A DNA stretch of 64,000 nucleotides from Chloroflexota bacterium (GCA_029782365.1 JAKOUW010000076.1:310001-374000), one strand, 5' to 3'; counted from the stretch's first letter, positions 42,844 through 52,635 are shown. Program-made: numbers and translations. The notes: generated from the letters alone by a model not told the origin.

Positions 42844-43980
42844 TTACGCTTTTCCAGATAGGCTTTGATACACTTTATTGACATGGGCGATGGAGAGTTT
42901 TTCATCAGCGTTACTAACAGCCCACTTGACGGCTGATTCATGACGCTCTTTTTTCTCAAGTGGACTCCTGAGGGAAGTGGCAATCAATTGGTTAGCCAGA
43001 GAATCTACGTTATCAGAGGGAACGAAATCAAAAAATGCATCAAGCCCAACACCCTGATAGGCAGGCAAATTGGAACTGACCAAGGCCTTTCCGGCTGCAG
43101 CGGCTTCAAAAAAGCTGACGGGCATGCCGTCTCTGGAAGGATAATTGAGGATGACATCGCTAGCGGCGTAATAGTCGGGGATTTGCGCATAGTCAATATA
43201 TGGAAGCCAGACAATTTGTTGACCTATGTTCAAGTCATTCACCATTTGTTTGATCATTTCTGTGAATTCGATCGATTCAAGGGGATAGGAAGGTTTCAGA
43301 AGTAAATATGCTGGTTTCGGAAGCCTGGGTAAAGCCTGGGCGAAAGCCTGGATTATAAGCTGATGGTTGTAATTATAATTCCACAACCGAATACTGAAAA
43401 AGACAATGGCATCTTGTGGAATTTTCAAAGAGGAACGAATTGATGCGCGAGCCGATTCTGAAACTGAGCGAAACTTCTCTATTGAGATTCCAAAATAAAG
43501 CAGGGAAGAGGGTAGGGCTTTTTCTGCAAGCTGGGCGGCTCGCTCTAAAATGTATGGCGCATCGCCGAACACATGTTGAGCTGATCGCAGAGCTGCCCCA
43601 ATCCGCTGGCGGGCTCGAGGGGATTTATTAGAATCGAACCAGGCGTTAATATCGGTGCCCCAACAAGATAGCACAAGCGGATGAAGACGAGCTTCCATGC
43701 AGTCGATTGCCCGGCTGTCAACATAATGCTCATGAATAATATCTGGTTGGAGAACCAAAGCGATTTTTTTTAGCTTCAAAATCCGATAAAAGCGCGCCAG
43801 GCGATTTACTTTACCGATCCACCCGGGAACAGATGGGTACGGGATAAAATTTACACCCAGGATAGGTTTTTTCAAAGGAGAGTAATCCGACAACCAAACC
43901 TGATTCTCGAACTGAGTAAGCCACCCTAAGAAGCGCTCTGTATGGACGCTGATGCCGGACGAAAGGACCAGTACTTTCAA
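42844..43980 (-). CDS. Family 4 glycosyltransferase
   Basis: 378 residues, first gene of the minus-strand operon. The start is a TTG with GGAG 11 bases upstream; no better in-frame ATG is near. Acceptor-domain motifs: IIHEHYVDSRAIDCM and LSCWGTDINAWF. Donor domain: FFSIRLWNYNYNHQL and YPSRDGMPVSFFEAAAAGKALVSSN with the E-x7-E-like spacing. Shares no close similarity with the tandem pair downstream. Confidence 0.83.
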   Translation of the reverse strand: MKVLVLSSGISVHTERFLGWLTQFENQVWLSDYSPLKKPILGVNFIPYPSVPGWIGKVNRLARFYRILKLKKIALVLQPDIIHEHYVDSRAIDCMEARLHPLVLSCWGTDINAWFDSNKSPRARQRIGAALRSAQHVFGDAPYILERAAQLAEKALPSSLLYFGISIEKFRSVSESARASIRSSLKIPQDAIVFFSIRLWNYNYNHQLIIQAFAQALPRLPKPAYLLLKPSYPLESIEFTEMIKQMVNDLNIGQQIVWLPYIDYAQIPDYYAASDVILNYPSRDGMPVSFFEAAAAGKALVSSNLPAYQGVGLDAFFDFVPSDNVDSLANQLIATSLRSPLEKKERHESAVKWAVSNADEKLSIAHVNKVYQSLSGKA

Positions 43981-44012
43981 TGGTAAGGATTCTCCAATTC
44001 AATTACATTCTT

Positions 44013-44046
44013 ACCGCATTTACTGCAAGATGCGGTGGTGATTATA
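44013..44046 (-). promoter_or_regulatory. -10 box and leader hairpin of the glycosyltransferase operon
   Basis: On the minus strand TATAAT lies at 44041-44046, without a clear -35. A seven-base perfect hairpin (arms 44013-44019 and 44030-44036, ACCGCAT with ATGCGGT) sits at the very start of the transcript. Confidence 0.4.
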
Positions 44047-44086
44047 ATCGATCAAATCTTTGTTCCGTGCTTATCCCTTTGCGGGC

Positions 44087-44115
44087 TTGTGAATCGTATC
44101 AAATTTAGTTATACT
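44087..44115 (+). promoter_or_regulatory. Promoter of the ABC exporter operon, giving a leaderless mRNA
   Basis: TTGTGA (44087-44092), 17-base spacer, TATACT (44110-44115), then seven bases and the ATG at 44123. There is no Shine-Dalgarno. This is the clearest leaderless arrangement in the window. Confidence 0.7.
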
Positions 44116-44122
44116 CTTGTGC

Positions 44123-44983
44123 ATGCCTTCCGTTCCACAGAGTGAAATTGAAACCTGGTCATTGATCATTCGCCCCCGGCGCGCCTGGCTTGATTTGCGG
44201 CTTGGCGAACTGTGGCAGTACCGAAATTTGATCGTCCAATTTGTCTGGCGTGATTTCGTATCGGTCTATAAACAAACAATTCTTGGACCGTTGTGGTATA
44301 TCATCCAACCAATCCTTGTGACATTGACGTTTACTGTAATTTTCGGTAATATCGCCCGGCTGCCAACTGACGGTATGCCACAATTCTTGTTTTATCTCTC
44401 CGGAACAGTCGTGTGGGCTTATTTTGCTGATTGTATAAATAAAACTTCCCAAACTTTTATCATGAACGCTCATTTATTTGGAAAAGTCTATTTTCCTAGA
44501 TTGGCAGTCCCCGTATCTATTCTCTTTTCAAATTTAATCAGTTTCGGGATCCAGTTTTTGTTGTTTATTGGTTTTGTGGTTTATTACAACTTTGCCGGCC
44601 TTGCGCATACGAATGTATGGGTGCTCTTAACCCCAATTCTCCTATTGATTATGGCTGGACTTGGCCTGGGTTTAGGAATCATTGTTTCGTCTCTCACGAC
44701 GCGTTATCGAGATTTACGGTTCTTGGTGACGTTTGGCGTTCAACTATTGATGTATGCAACTCCAGTTATTTATCCCGCTTCCTCGGTGCCTGGGCAGTTC
44801 CATTGGCTGATTCAAGCCAATCCACTTACACATTTATTTGAAGCATTCCGGTTTGCTTATTTAGGTGTGGGTGAATTTAGTGGTTCTGGATTGGTTTATT
44901 CAGCGGGGATCATGGTGGTCTTCTTAATCATCGGCGCTTTATTATTCAATCGGGTTGAAGCAACCTTCATGGATACGGTATGA
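44123..44983 (+). CDS. wzm: ABC-2 type polysaccharide export permease
   Basis: Membrane component of a glycan exporter (286 residues, six predicted helices). The N-terminal amphipathic WQYRNLIVQFVWRDFVSVYKQ and the following GPLWYIIQPILVTLTFTVIFG are characteristic of the Wzm/KpsM/TagG family. ATPVIYPASSVPGQF and LIQANPLTHLFEAFRFAYLG come near the end. A TTG six bases earlier is less likely than the ATG at 44123, given the promoter. The stop overlaps the ATPase start by four bases, so the two form a transporter together. Confidence 0.9.
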   Translation: MPSVPQSEIETWSLIIRPRRAWLDLRLGELWQYRNLIVQFVWRDFVSVYKQTILGPLWYIIQPILVTLTFTVIFGNIARLPTDGMPQFLFYLSGTVVWAYFADCINKTSQTFIMNAHLFGKVYFPRLAVPVSILFSNLISFGIQFLLFIGFVVYYNFAGLAHTNVWVLLTPILLLIMAGLGLGLGIIVSSLTTRYRDLRFLVTFGVQLLMYATPVIYPASSVPGQFHWLIQANPLTHLFEAFRFAYLGVGEFSGSGLVYSAGIMVVFLIIGALLFNRVEATFMDTV

Positions 44984-46311
44984 GTACTGCCATTTCTGTC
45001 GAGCACATTTCAAAGCAATATCGCCTTGGTCAAATTGGCGGCGGCACTCTGGCTGGAGACATCAACCGGTGGTGGGCCCGATTACAAAACAAAGAAGATC
45101 CGTACTTAAAAATTGGAGATGCTGAAAGAATCCAGAACGAAGGCGAGACGATTTGGGCTTTGAGAGATGTTACTTTCCAAGTGGAAAAGGGAAGGTCTTT
45201 GGGAATAATTGGCCGGAACGGCGCTGGAAAAAGCACTCTGCTCAAGATCCTATCTCGAGTCACCGCCCCAACATCTGGCCTTATCAAAGTGAATGGACGC
45301 ATTGCCAGCTTGTTGGAAGTTGGCACCGGTTTTCATCCAGATTTGACCGGCCGGGAGAACATTTCATTAAATGGCGCTTTAATGGGAATGTCAAACAGTG
45401 AAATCAAAAAAAATTTCGATGCAATTGTTGACTTTGCCGGGGTGGGGGATTTTATTGATACACCTGTAAAGCGATATTCCAGCGGAATGTATGTGCGCCT
45501 GGCATTTGCCGTGGCCGCATACCTTGATCCAGATATATTGATTGTCGATGAAGTGTTAGCAGTTGGTGATGCGGCCTTTCAAAAGAAATGCCTTGGCAAA
45601 ATGGGTGACGTGGTGCAAGATGGACGGACTGTTCTATTTGTCAGCCACAATATGAATGCGATTTTATCATTATGTAAATCCTGTTTGTGGGTAGACCAAG
45701 GGAAAATCGTCGATTCCGGTACCAGCCAACAGGTGGTTGGGAGTTATCTGCAGCAGATGAGTTCTGGAAAAGGTAGTCGAGGTTCGTTAGCAGCAGCGCC
45801 GCGCTTTAAGAAAAATCTGCAGGGATTGGATGTGGTTGAATATGAACTGCTAGGAGAACATAGCGAAACCATAACCGAGGTGAACACCGGTGGTTTGGCA
45901 ACCCTTCGCCTGGTTTGCCAGGTCAGTCGGCCGTTGTCTGGCGTGGTAGCAGCGATAAATTTCTTTGACGCGTCCGGGCATTTGTTGAACCGGACCAACA
46001 ACCGGACAGTCGGGCAAGCCGATTTTAATTTACCTGTTGGCAGAAACCATCTTGATATCAGATTGCAAGAAGTGCCGCTTCTGCCTGGCGTCTATCGTTT
46101 AAGCGTGGCTTTTCAAGATTCGTCTGCAGGATATTATGATTGGCTTGACCAGGCCATTGAACTGGAAGTCGTTGATCGTCGGGAAAATTCCATTCGCTTA
46201 ATCCCCGATGTAGACAACGGAAGCGTCTATATCCCAATTTCGTTTGAAATGTCAAACACAAGGGAAGTAACGAATCGGCTTGCTAATGGCGATGAAAAAG
46301 TTATTCGATAA
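44980..46311 (+). CDS. wzt: ABC polysaccharide export ATPase with C-terminal glycan-binding domain
   Basis: 443 residues. The nucleotide-binding domain (1-265) has Walker A GRNGAGKST, the Y-loop/Q-loop region, the RYSSGMYVRLAFAVAA signature (SSGM variant typical of Wzt/KpsT), Walker B DILIVDEVLAVGD and the switch histidine FVSHN. A stretch of about 35 residues between strand 1 and Walker A (GGGTLAGDINRWW) is typical of long Wzt forms. Residues 290-430 form a beta-sandwich like the Wzt C-terminal carbohydrate-binding domain, which recognises chain-terminal caps such as methyl groups. The methyltransferase in the neighbouring operon could provide such a cap. Confidence 0.9.
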   Translation: MSTAISVEHISKQYRLGQIGGGTLAGDINRWWARLQNKEDPYLKIGDAERIQNEGETIWALRDVTFQVEKGRSLGIIGRNGAGKSTLLKILSRVTAPTSGLIKVNGRIASLLEVGTGFHPDLTGRENISLNGALMGMSNSEIKKNFDAIVDFAGVGDFIDTPVKRYSSGMYVRLAFAVAAYLDPDILIVDEVLAVGDAAFQKKCLGKMGDVVQDGRTVLFVSHNMNAILSLCKSCLWVDQGKIVDSGTSQQVVGSYLQQMSSGKGSRGSLAAAPRFKKNLQGLDVVEYELLGEHSETITEVNTGGLATLRLVCQVSRPLSGVVAAINFFDASGHLLNRTNNRTVGQADFNLPVGRNHLDIRLQEVPLLPGVYRLSVAFQDSSAGYYDWLDQAIELEVVDRRENSIRLIPDVDNGSVYIPISFEMSNTREVTNRLANGDEKVIR

Positions 46312-46903
46312 AACGATTGGCCGTTGGCCTCAATCTTGGCGAGACATGTCCAGGTTAATAGTGACTTTTCTTCCAGGCCCTACAGGTGTGCGTTCGCGTC
46401 TCAAATATTACAGGCGATTGGGTGCCAGCCTGGCAGAAGGGGTAGAGTTATATGAGGGTGTATCATTGGACATGCCTCAGTGCTGCACTATTGGTAAACG
46501 AAGTGTATTGTATGCAAATACCAGCGTGGCTGTCCACCAGGGAGGAGTCTTTGTGATGGGTGATCACTCTCACCTGAGCAAGAGCTGTTATGTGCTGGCT
46601 GGCTCAAGTCAGGTGAAAATCGGAAATGGCACTGCAATCGGCCCGCAAACTGTCATCGTGGCATTCAGCAACCAATCTTTGGGAGAGATACCTGTGATTG
46701 AGTCAACGGCAGGCTCGATGGTGACAATCGGAAACGATGTTTTGATCGGCGCGCACGCTACAATTCTGCCGGGCGTAACGATTGGCGACCATGCCGTTTG
46801 CGCGGCCGGTGCTGTGATTACCCAGGATGTTCCAGCCTGGCATATGGTTGCAGGAGTTCCAGCCAAATTCTTGAGAGATCGACGGGATCAAACCAGTGCT
46901 TGA
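46286..46903 (+). CDS. Hexapeptide-repeat acyltransferase
   Basis: About 205 residues of left-handed beta-helix acetyltransferase of the maltose/galactoside/NodL class. Repeats such as IGNGTAIGPQTVIVAF and VTIGNDVLIGAHATILPGVTIGDHAV are followed by the closing AGVPAKFLRDR. It probably O-acetylates a sugar of the exported glycan. The ATG at 46286 overlaps the ATPase gene by 26 bases; a second ATG at 46292 could also serve. Confidence 0.85.
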   Translation: MAMKKLFDKTIGRWPQSWRDMSRLIVTFLPGPTGVRSRLKYYRRLGASLAEGVELYEGVSLDMPQCCTIGKRSVLYANTSVAVHQGGVFVMGDHSHLSKSCYVLAGSSQVKIGNGTAIGPQTVIVAFSNQSLGEIPVIESTAGSMVTIGNDVLIGAHATILPGVTIGDHAVCAAGAVITQDVPAWHMVAGVPAKFLRDRRDQTSA

Positions 46904-48155
46904 TTACACTGCGTTTCTCAATGGCTCGCTGACATACGGCGACGGGTTGAGATTGGCAGGAAGGCTCTTGTTTCGTGCTGCCATTGACGACCCTCAGCAT
47001 GTAACTGACTATGAGGATGCAGTTAAAAATACGATTGGGGTAAAACACGTTTTCTCGACCGGTGCCGGCAGAATGGGGCTGTTTCTTCTGCTAAAAGCGT
47101 TAGGGTTTGGCGCAGGAGATGAAATCATCTTGCCAGGTTATACCTGCGTCGTTATGCCAAATGCAATCCGTTTTGCCGGTTGCAAGCCGGTTTATGTGGA
47201 TGTTCGAAAAACGGATTTCAATATCGACCCGAAATTGATCGAGGCTGCAGTTACGCCTCGCACACGAGCTGTAGTTATGCAGCACACATTTGGAATTCCC
47301 TGTGATATTGCCACGATAAGCAAAATTTGTGAGCAACATCATCTTTACCTCATCGAAGACGCCGCGCACGCTCTTGGCGCCCGCTATGCAGGGGTTTTTG
47401 TTGGCGGATGGGGGGTAGCAACGGTCTTTTCTACAGAAACTTCGAAAATGATTGCGACTGATAAAGGCGGCTTGATCACGACCAATGAGGATCAACTAGC
47501 CAGCCGTTTGCTTGCCCTCTCTCGAGATTTACCGTTAAGAGACCAGGAAGTCGAAACTTTAGCGCTTATGCGCCTATTGTTTCGCGTTTTTGAGCATGAT
47601 CCAATCCTGCGCAGGGTGATCTTCCGGCTGATCAAATATGTCATACATCAAAGGATTCAAAATCCCCCGGAAAGCATTCTGCGGTATGATTCTGATGAAT
47701 ACCAGGCAGAACTGGATGGGGTGCAAGGGCGGGTTTATCCCCATCGTTTGAGCGGGGCTCTCAGCCTGGCTGGCCGTTGGCAAATTGAGCGGCTACATGC
47801 CGATGTGGCAGAACGTACAGAAAAAGCTGCCTTGATCCAGGGATTACTGAAGAAATTTGACATCCTGCTTCCTGGTTTTGATCCTGAGGTTAGCGAACCT
47901 TCCTGGCTGCGATTTCCTTTTGTTGTAGATCAAGTGGAGCATTGGAAGTCAGCACTGGCTCACATTGGCCTGCCAACTGCAGACTGGTTGAATGACCCTC
48001 TGCATCCACGGGAAACACGCTGCCATCGGTTAAATGAATACTATTGGGGAAGCTGCCCAAATGCAGAATACATTTCCAATCACATTGTCAATTTGCCGCT
48101 CGGCCGGTCTGTCACTTTGGCGGCGCTTAAGAAGTTGGAAAAACTACGCCTCTGA
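46896..48155 (+). CDS. DegT/DnrJ/EryC1/StrS aminotransferase
   Basis: PLP-dependent sugar aminotransferase (419 residues). FSTGAGRMGLFLLLKALGFG, EIILPGYTCVVMPNAIRFAG, LIEDAAHALGARYAG and the Schiff-base lysine in STETSKMIATDKGGLITT are in order. Substrates are normally nucleotide-linked keto-sugars, so it likely makes an amino sugar for the glycan. The GTG start overlaps the acyltransferase by eight bases. Its 3' end overlaps the convergent wecB gene by 12 bases. Confidence 0.88.
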   Translation: MLDYTAFLNGSLTYGDGLRLAGRLLFRAAIDDPQHVTDYEDAVKNTIGVKHVFSTGAGRMGLFLLLKALGFGAGDEIILPGYTCVVMPNAIRFAGCKPVYVDVRKTDFNIDPKLIEAAVTPRTRAVVMQHTFGIPCDIATISKICEQHHLYLIEDAAHALGARYAGVFVGGWGVATVFSTETSKMIATDKGGLITTNEDQLASRLLALSRDLPLRDQEVETLALMRLLFRVFEHDPILRRVIFRLIKYVIHQRIQNPPESILRYDSDEYQAELDGVQGRVYPHRLSGALSLAGRWQIERLHADVAERTEKAALIQGLLKKFDILLPGFDPEVSEPSWLRFPFVVDQVEHWKSALAHIGLPTADWLNDPLHPRETRCHRLNEYYWGSCPNAEYISNHIVNLPLGRSVTLAALKKLEKLRL

Positions 48156-49214
48156 CCATTTGCCGATCAAATCGACAATCCGCTTCGAGCTTTGACCATC
48201 TCCATACAATTGGGGGTGTTCGTCAGGCGTTGAAAATTCATCAACGGATTGAACAATGCGCCTTGTGTCTGCGCCGACCAGGATATTCCAACCGAGCTGC
48301 ACAGTCTCCACCCATTCCGTTTCATCCCGCAAGGTGATACACGGAACTTTTAGCCAGTAAGCTTCTTTTTGTATTCCGCCAGAATCGGTCAGAATGAAGT
48401 GCGCATTTTGCTCCAGGCAAGCCATTTCTAGATAACCTACAGGTTCAATTACGATCACATTCGAATGCGCCGCGATATTGTAGCCAATGGCAGAGAAGAT
48501 TTTGCGTGTACGGGGATGTAATGGAATTATAACCCGCCTGTCTAAAGCTGAAAATGCTTCAATGATGGACAACAGGCGTTCTGGCCGATCAGTGTTTTCT
48601 GCGCGGTGGATTGTTGCCAGATAATAGTCGTGAGGTGTAAGGTTTAATTTGTTGAGAATGGTGATTTTATTTTTGTTTTTTTCTAAGGCGGCTTGTAAAG
48701 AATCTAACATTACATCGCCAATGACGTGCACACCATCCTGGATACCCTCTGCTTGCAAGTTGTTGGCTGCCGTTTGGCTTGGACAAAGAAGTAAGCTCGA
48801 AAGGTGATCAGCTACGATGCGATTGATCTCTTCCGGCATTTTTTTGTTGAAACTTCGCAATCCTGCTTCGACGTGTGCTATTGGGATGTTTAATTTCGCT
48901 GCTGTTAAGGCGCCTGCAAGTGTAGAATTTGTATCTCCGTACAGCAAAACCCAGGCAGGCTTTTCATCCAACAGCACCTGTTCGATCAAATCCATCATGG
49001 CGCCTGTCTGACGCCCGTGAGGAGCAGAACCAATATTCAGGTTGTAATCCGGTTCGGGAATACCTAGCTCTGAAAAAAATACCCGCGACATATTTTCATC
49101 GTAATGTTGACCCGTATGCACAAGCACTTCTTGATAAGATTGCCTCAAAGCCTGGCTGACGGGAAATGCTTTGATAAACTGGGGCCTTGCGCCAACTATG
49201 GTAACAATTTTCAT
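48144..49214 (-). CDS. wecB: UDP-N-acetylglucosamine 2-epimerase (non-hydrolysing)
   Basis: Interconverts UDP-GlcNAc and UDP-ManNAc in the cytoplasm, feeding surface glycans. Motifs: VGARPQFIKAFPVSQAL, VHTGQHYDENMS, LLYGDTNSTLAGALTAAK, VEAGLRSFNKKMPEEINR, DSGGIQKEAYWLKVPCITLRDETEW (positions about 265-290) and the catalytic residues within them. The ATG at 49214 before KIVTIVG is preferred to one at 49232. It is the only minus-strand gene between the exporter and ligase genes. Confidence 0.95.
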   Translation of the reverse strand: MKIVTIVGARPQFIKAFPVSQALRQSYQEVLVHTGQHYDENMSRVFFSELGIPEPDYNLNIGSAPHGRQTGAMMDLIEQVLLDEKPAWVLLYGDTNSTLAGALTAAKLNIPIAHVEAGLRSFNKKMPEEINRIVADHLSSLLLCPSQTAANNLQAEGIQDGVHVIGDVMLDSLQAALEKNKNKITILNKLNLTPHDYYLATIHRAENTDRPERLLSIIEAFSALDRRVIIPLHPRTRKIFSAIGYNIAAHSNVIVIEPVGYLEMACLEQNAHFILTDSGGIQKEAYWLKVPCITLRDETEWVETVQLGWNILVGADTRRIVQSVDEFSTPDEHPQLYGDGQSSKRIVDLIGKWSEA

Positions 49215-49307
49215 TTTGATCCCAGGGTTCATGTGTCGATATCATTCTAACTGAAACTGACTGGTTAAGAGAGGCATATTTGGCGTTTTATAAATGCAGA
49301 TAAAAAC

Positions 49308-49316
49308 TGATATACT
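49308..49316 (+). promoter_or_regulatory. Extended -10 promoter of the ligase-TPR gene
   Basis: TG-A-TATACT (49308-49316). The start near 49323 lies inside the coding sequence that an ATG at 49294 would give, which supports the ATG at 49354 with AGGAAAGG. Confidence 0.5.
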
Positions 49317-49353
49317 TGTAAACCGTACAATTACACCTTTAGGAAAGGTCCGC

Positions 49354-52300
49354 ATGTCGACAAGATTAGCACGTATCGCTGATGGAATTATGGAGGCTGG
49401 CTGGTTAGCAGCCATTATTTTTGCTCCAATCTTTTTCAATGTGTTTTCAAGCCGAATTTTTGAACCCGATAAAATCACGACTGTGCGCTCCCTGGCATTA
49501 GTGATTCTGATCGCCTGGATTGTTAAACTCCTAGAACAAAAACGCATCTCATGGACAAAAATGACCCCGGCTAAGAATTGGTTCGAAACGATCAGGCAAA
49601 CGCCATTATTACTGCCAGTGGCAGTGATGATTCTCTCGTATTTGGTGTCCACCGTGTTTTCCGTCACCTGGTCTAACAGCTTATTAGGTTCATACCAACG
49701 ACTACAAGGCACATATACTTTCCTTTCGTATATTGTCGTCTTTGCAGCGATCGCTGCCAATCTGCGGAAGCGCTCACAGGTGGAACGGCTGATAACCACT
49801 ATCATTCTCACCAGCTTGCCGATCAGCCTGTACGGGATATTACAGCGCTACCAGCTTGATCCAATACCCTGGGGAGGGGATACAGTCAAGCGGGTGGCAG
49901 CAAACCTGGGAAACTCGATTTTTGTCGCCGCTTACCTGATCATGGCGTTGCCTTTGACGATTGGGCGCGTCATCACGTCTTTTCGCGATATATTAAAAGA
50001 AAATCAACGACAGGCAATTCATATTGCGCGGGCTTCATTGTATTTATTTATTTTGATTTTGCAGTTGGTTTGTATTTATATGAGCGGAAGCCGCGGACCT
50101 GTGCTTGGCCTATTGGCCGGGTTATATTTAATGGCGTTGCTGCTTTCCTTAATGTGGGGCAAACGGTGGTTAACGTTGACTGTCGTCATGTTCGCTGTGG
50201 TCGGTGGTGGTTTGCTTGCCCTGGTAAACATTCCCAACGGGCCGCTAGAATTTGTGCGCAATTCTCCTCTGTTGGGCCGTTTTGGAACACTTTTAGATAC
50301 CGAAGCGAATACAGCTCAAGTCCGATATTACATTTGGCGGGGAGCTTCGAACCTGGTCCTGCCGCATGACCCAATTCAATACCCCGATGGTTCGAAAGAC
50401 GAGTTTAATTTACTGCGCCCATTGATTGGCTACGGCCCTGAATCGATGTATGTGGCATTTAATCCTTTCTACGAGCCTATGCTCGGGCACGTTGAGCGCC
50501 GAAATGCCTCTCCAGACCGGTCTCACAATGAGACTTGGGATTCATTAGTTACCACCGGACTTTTTGGTTTTGCGGCCTACATCGCTTTGTTCTTAATCGT
50601 CGTGTATTTTGGTTTGTATTGGCTTGGTTTGGTGCAAACTCAGCGCCTTAAAGGTCTTTATTGGCTGTTGGTTCTGGTCGGGGGGGTGATTGGATCCGTT
50701 TCTGTGATTCTGTGGGGAGGGTTGCCTTATCTAGGGGTGGGCTTGCCCTTTGGCCTGATTGCTGGTGTATTAATTTATATTGCAATCGTTGCCCTGGCAG
50801 GTTATTACGAAAGGCCTCGGAATGCATCTGAGGCAGCGCGTTCATTAACAATGATCGTACTATTGGCAGCCATAATTGCCCATTGGGTGGAGATCAACTT
50901 TGGCATCGCGATTGTCTCGACCCGTTTGCATTTTTGGAGCTATGTAGGATTGTTATTCGTGGTGGGGTTGGTGCTTCCAAAACATGGTGAGTATGAAATT
51001 CCTGCTGCGGCAGCTCAGGAACAGGACGAGTCAAATAAAATTCAACATGCTCAAGCTGGCGATAGCAGTACGCGGGGGCGGGCGACTAAGCGCACCAAGC
51101 GAACGACTTCCAGGCCCGTTCCAGCTTTTCAAGCGGCCTCAATACCCTGGCTCAAAACCGCCTTATTTAACGGCTTTATCGCTGCCAGCATGATGGTCGC
51201 CCTGGCATACGATTACATAACGAACCCAACCAGGGCAGTAAATCCCTTTTTGGTGATTATCACCAGTTTCACATCAGTCGCGAGTGGATCGAATACTTCC
51301 TTAGCGTTGGTTGGTTTGTTAATCATTACTGTGCTGGCGCTTGGTTTATTGTATTCCGCTGAAAGTGAACAGGTTACCGATTTGGTGACCTGGTTGAAAT
51401 CTTCGGCGGTGATTATCGGGATAGCTCTGGTTGCGATGTTCTTTTACAGTCTGATCCATGCCAGCAAGCTGGCTACGCTGGCAGGTACGACGATTGAAAA
51501 TGAGGCACAATTAATCGAACAGGTAGACTCTTTGGGAGGTCTGATGACCAATCTTTATTTCTACTTGTTTTTATTAATTGCTGGAGCCGGAATAGTGGCG
51601 GCGAACTTGTTTGATCGAAGCCAATTTACGAGCGGTTGGGGGATCATCGCCGGTCCGATTTTATTGATCGCATCTGCCATACTCATTGTGACCACCAATC
51701 TGCAAATCATCCATGCTGATGTGGCTTTTAAGATGGCGGATCCATTTACATCGGGAGACCAATGGCCTATTGCCACCAGGTTGTATAATCATGCCATCAG
51801 CCTGGCGCCGAATGAAGATTACTATTATTTGTTTATTGGAAGGTCTTATCTTGAACAGGCTAAACTTCAAACAGCAGAGGCCGATCAATCAGCAATCGTA
51901 CAGCAAGCTGATCAAGACTTAAAGGTTGCGCAAAAGATCAACCCTTTGAACACTGATCATACTGCGAACCTGGCCCGGTTGTATAGTTGGTGGGCAACGC
52001 GCACAACCGATTCGGCAGTCAAAAAGCAGCGTGGAGATATTTCCGTTCAATATTACAACGAAGCTACTGCCCTGAGTCGGAACAGCGCCGGTTTGTATGG
52101 CGAAACAGCCGTAGTTTATTTGAATATCCTGGGGCAGCCTGACCAGGCAAAAACATTGTTAGACAAAGCATTATCGTTAGATTCTGAATATCCTTTTATC
52201 CTTGGCTTGGTGGGTGATTATTACATGGCTGAAGGGAGAGGACAATCGGATAAAAACTCAAAAGTCAAAAGCATGGAAGATGCGGTAGCATATTATCAAA

Positions 52301-52635
52301 AAGCAGTTGACGCATCTGTGGGAAATGACGCGGGCAGCAAATTGACTTATATGATTGCAGTTGGCAATGGATACCTGGAGATGGCGAGCATTGATCCTAA
52401 CAACCTGGACCAGGCACGCTTACAGCAAGCCGCTACCGCTTACCTGGCGGTAGCAGCTATTCCAGCGAAAGCTGCTGACACAACGAAAATCGAAGAACAA
52501 TTAGGCCGGATTTATATCCAATTGAATAATAAACAAGAAGCGTTGATCCATTTACAGAAGTCGTTGGCTGCAGCCGCAACAGCTGACAAAAGCCGCATCC
52601 AACAATTGATCGACCAGGTGAGTGCGATGCCTTGA
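49354..52635 (+). CDS. O-antigen ligase/polymerase-like membrane protein with TPR domain
   Basis: 1093 residues. The first 700 or so form about 14 membrane helices. Between them lies the Wzy_C signature region: SGSRGPVLGLLAGLYLM, followed by a loop containing YGPESM and SHNETWDSLVTTGLFGF, where His-Asn is the conserved ligase/polymerase element. A charged linker (about 560-610) interrupts the helices. The last 300 residues are soluble tetratricopeptide repeats (RLYNHAISLAPNEDYYYLFIG, AKTLLDKALSLDSEYPFILG, EALIHLQKSLAAA). It probably joins glycan to a lipid, protein or other acceptor outside the membrane. In a monoderm cell the acceptor is unlikely to be LPS core. Confidence 0.82.
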   Translation: MSTRLARIADGIMEAGWLAAIIFAPIFFNVFSSRIFEPDKITTVRSLALVILIAWIVKLLEQKRISWTKMTPAKNWFETIRQTPLLLPVAVMILSYLVSTVFSVTWSNSLLGSYQRLQGTYTFLSYIVVFAAIAANLRKRSQVERLITTIILTSLPISLYGILQRYQLDPIPWGGDTVKRVAANLGNSIFVAAYLIMALPLTIGRVITSFRDILKENQRQAIHIARASLYLFILILQLVCIYMSGSRGPVLGLLAGLYLMALLLSLMWGKRWLTLTVVMFAVVGGGLLALVNIPNGPLEFVRNSPLLGRFGTLLDTEANTAQVRYYIWRGASNLVLPHDPIQYPDGSKDEFNLLRPLIGYGPESMYVAFNPFYEPMLGHVERRNASPDRSHNETWDSLVTTGLFGFAAYIALFLIVVYFGLYWLGLVQTQRLKGLYWLLVLVGGVIGSVSVILWGGLPYLGVGLPFGLIAGVLIYIAIVALAGYYERPRNASEAARSLTMIVLLAAIIAHWVEINFGIAIVSTRLHFWSYVGLLFVVGLVLPKHGEYEIPAAAAQEQDESNKIQHAQAGDSSTRGRATKRTKRTTSRPVPAFQAASIPWLKTALFNGFIAASMMVALAYDYITNPTRAVNPFLVIITSFTSVASGSNTSLALVGLLIITVLALGLLYSAESEQVTDLVTWLKSSAVIIGIALVAMFFYSLIHASKLATLAGTTIENEAQLIEQVDSLGGLMTNLYFYLFLLIAGAGIVAANLFDRSQFTSGWGIIAGPILLIASAILIVTTNLQIIHADVAFKMADPFTSGDQWPIATRLYNHAISLAPNEDYYYLFIGRSYLEQAKLQTAEADQSAIVQQADQDLKVAQKINPLNTDHTANLARLYSWWATRTTDSAVKKQRGDISVQYYNEATALSRNSAGLYGETAVVYLNILGQPDQAKTLLDKALSLDSEYPFILGLVGDYYMAEGRGQSDKNSKVKSMEDAVAYYQKAVDASVGNDAGSKLTYMIAVGNGYLEMASIDPNNLDQARLQQAATAYLAVAAIPAKAADTTKIEEQLGRIYIQLNNKQEALIHLQKSLAAAATADKSRIQQLIDQVSAMP

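Noticed and set aside
48929..49159. Open frame opposite wecB
   Set aside because: Antisense shadow of a gene with all epimerase motifs; no ribosome site or recognisable product.
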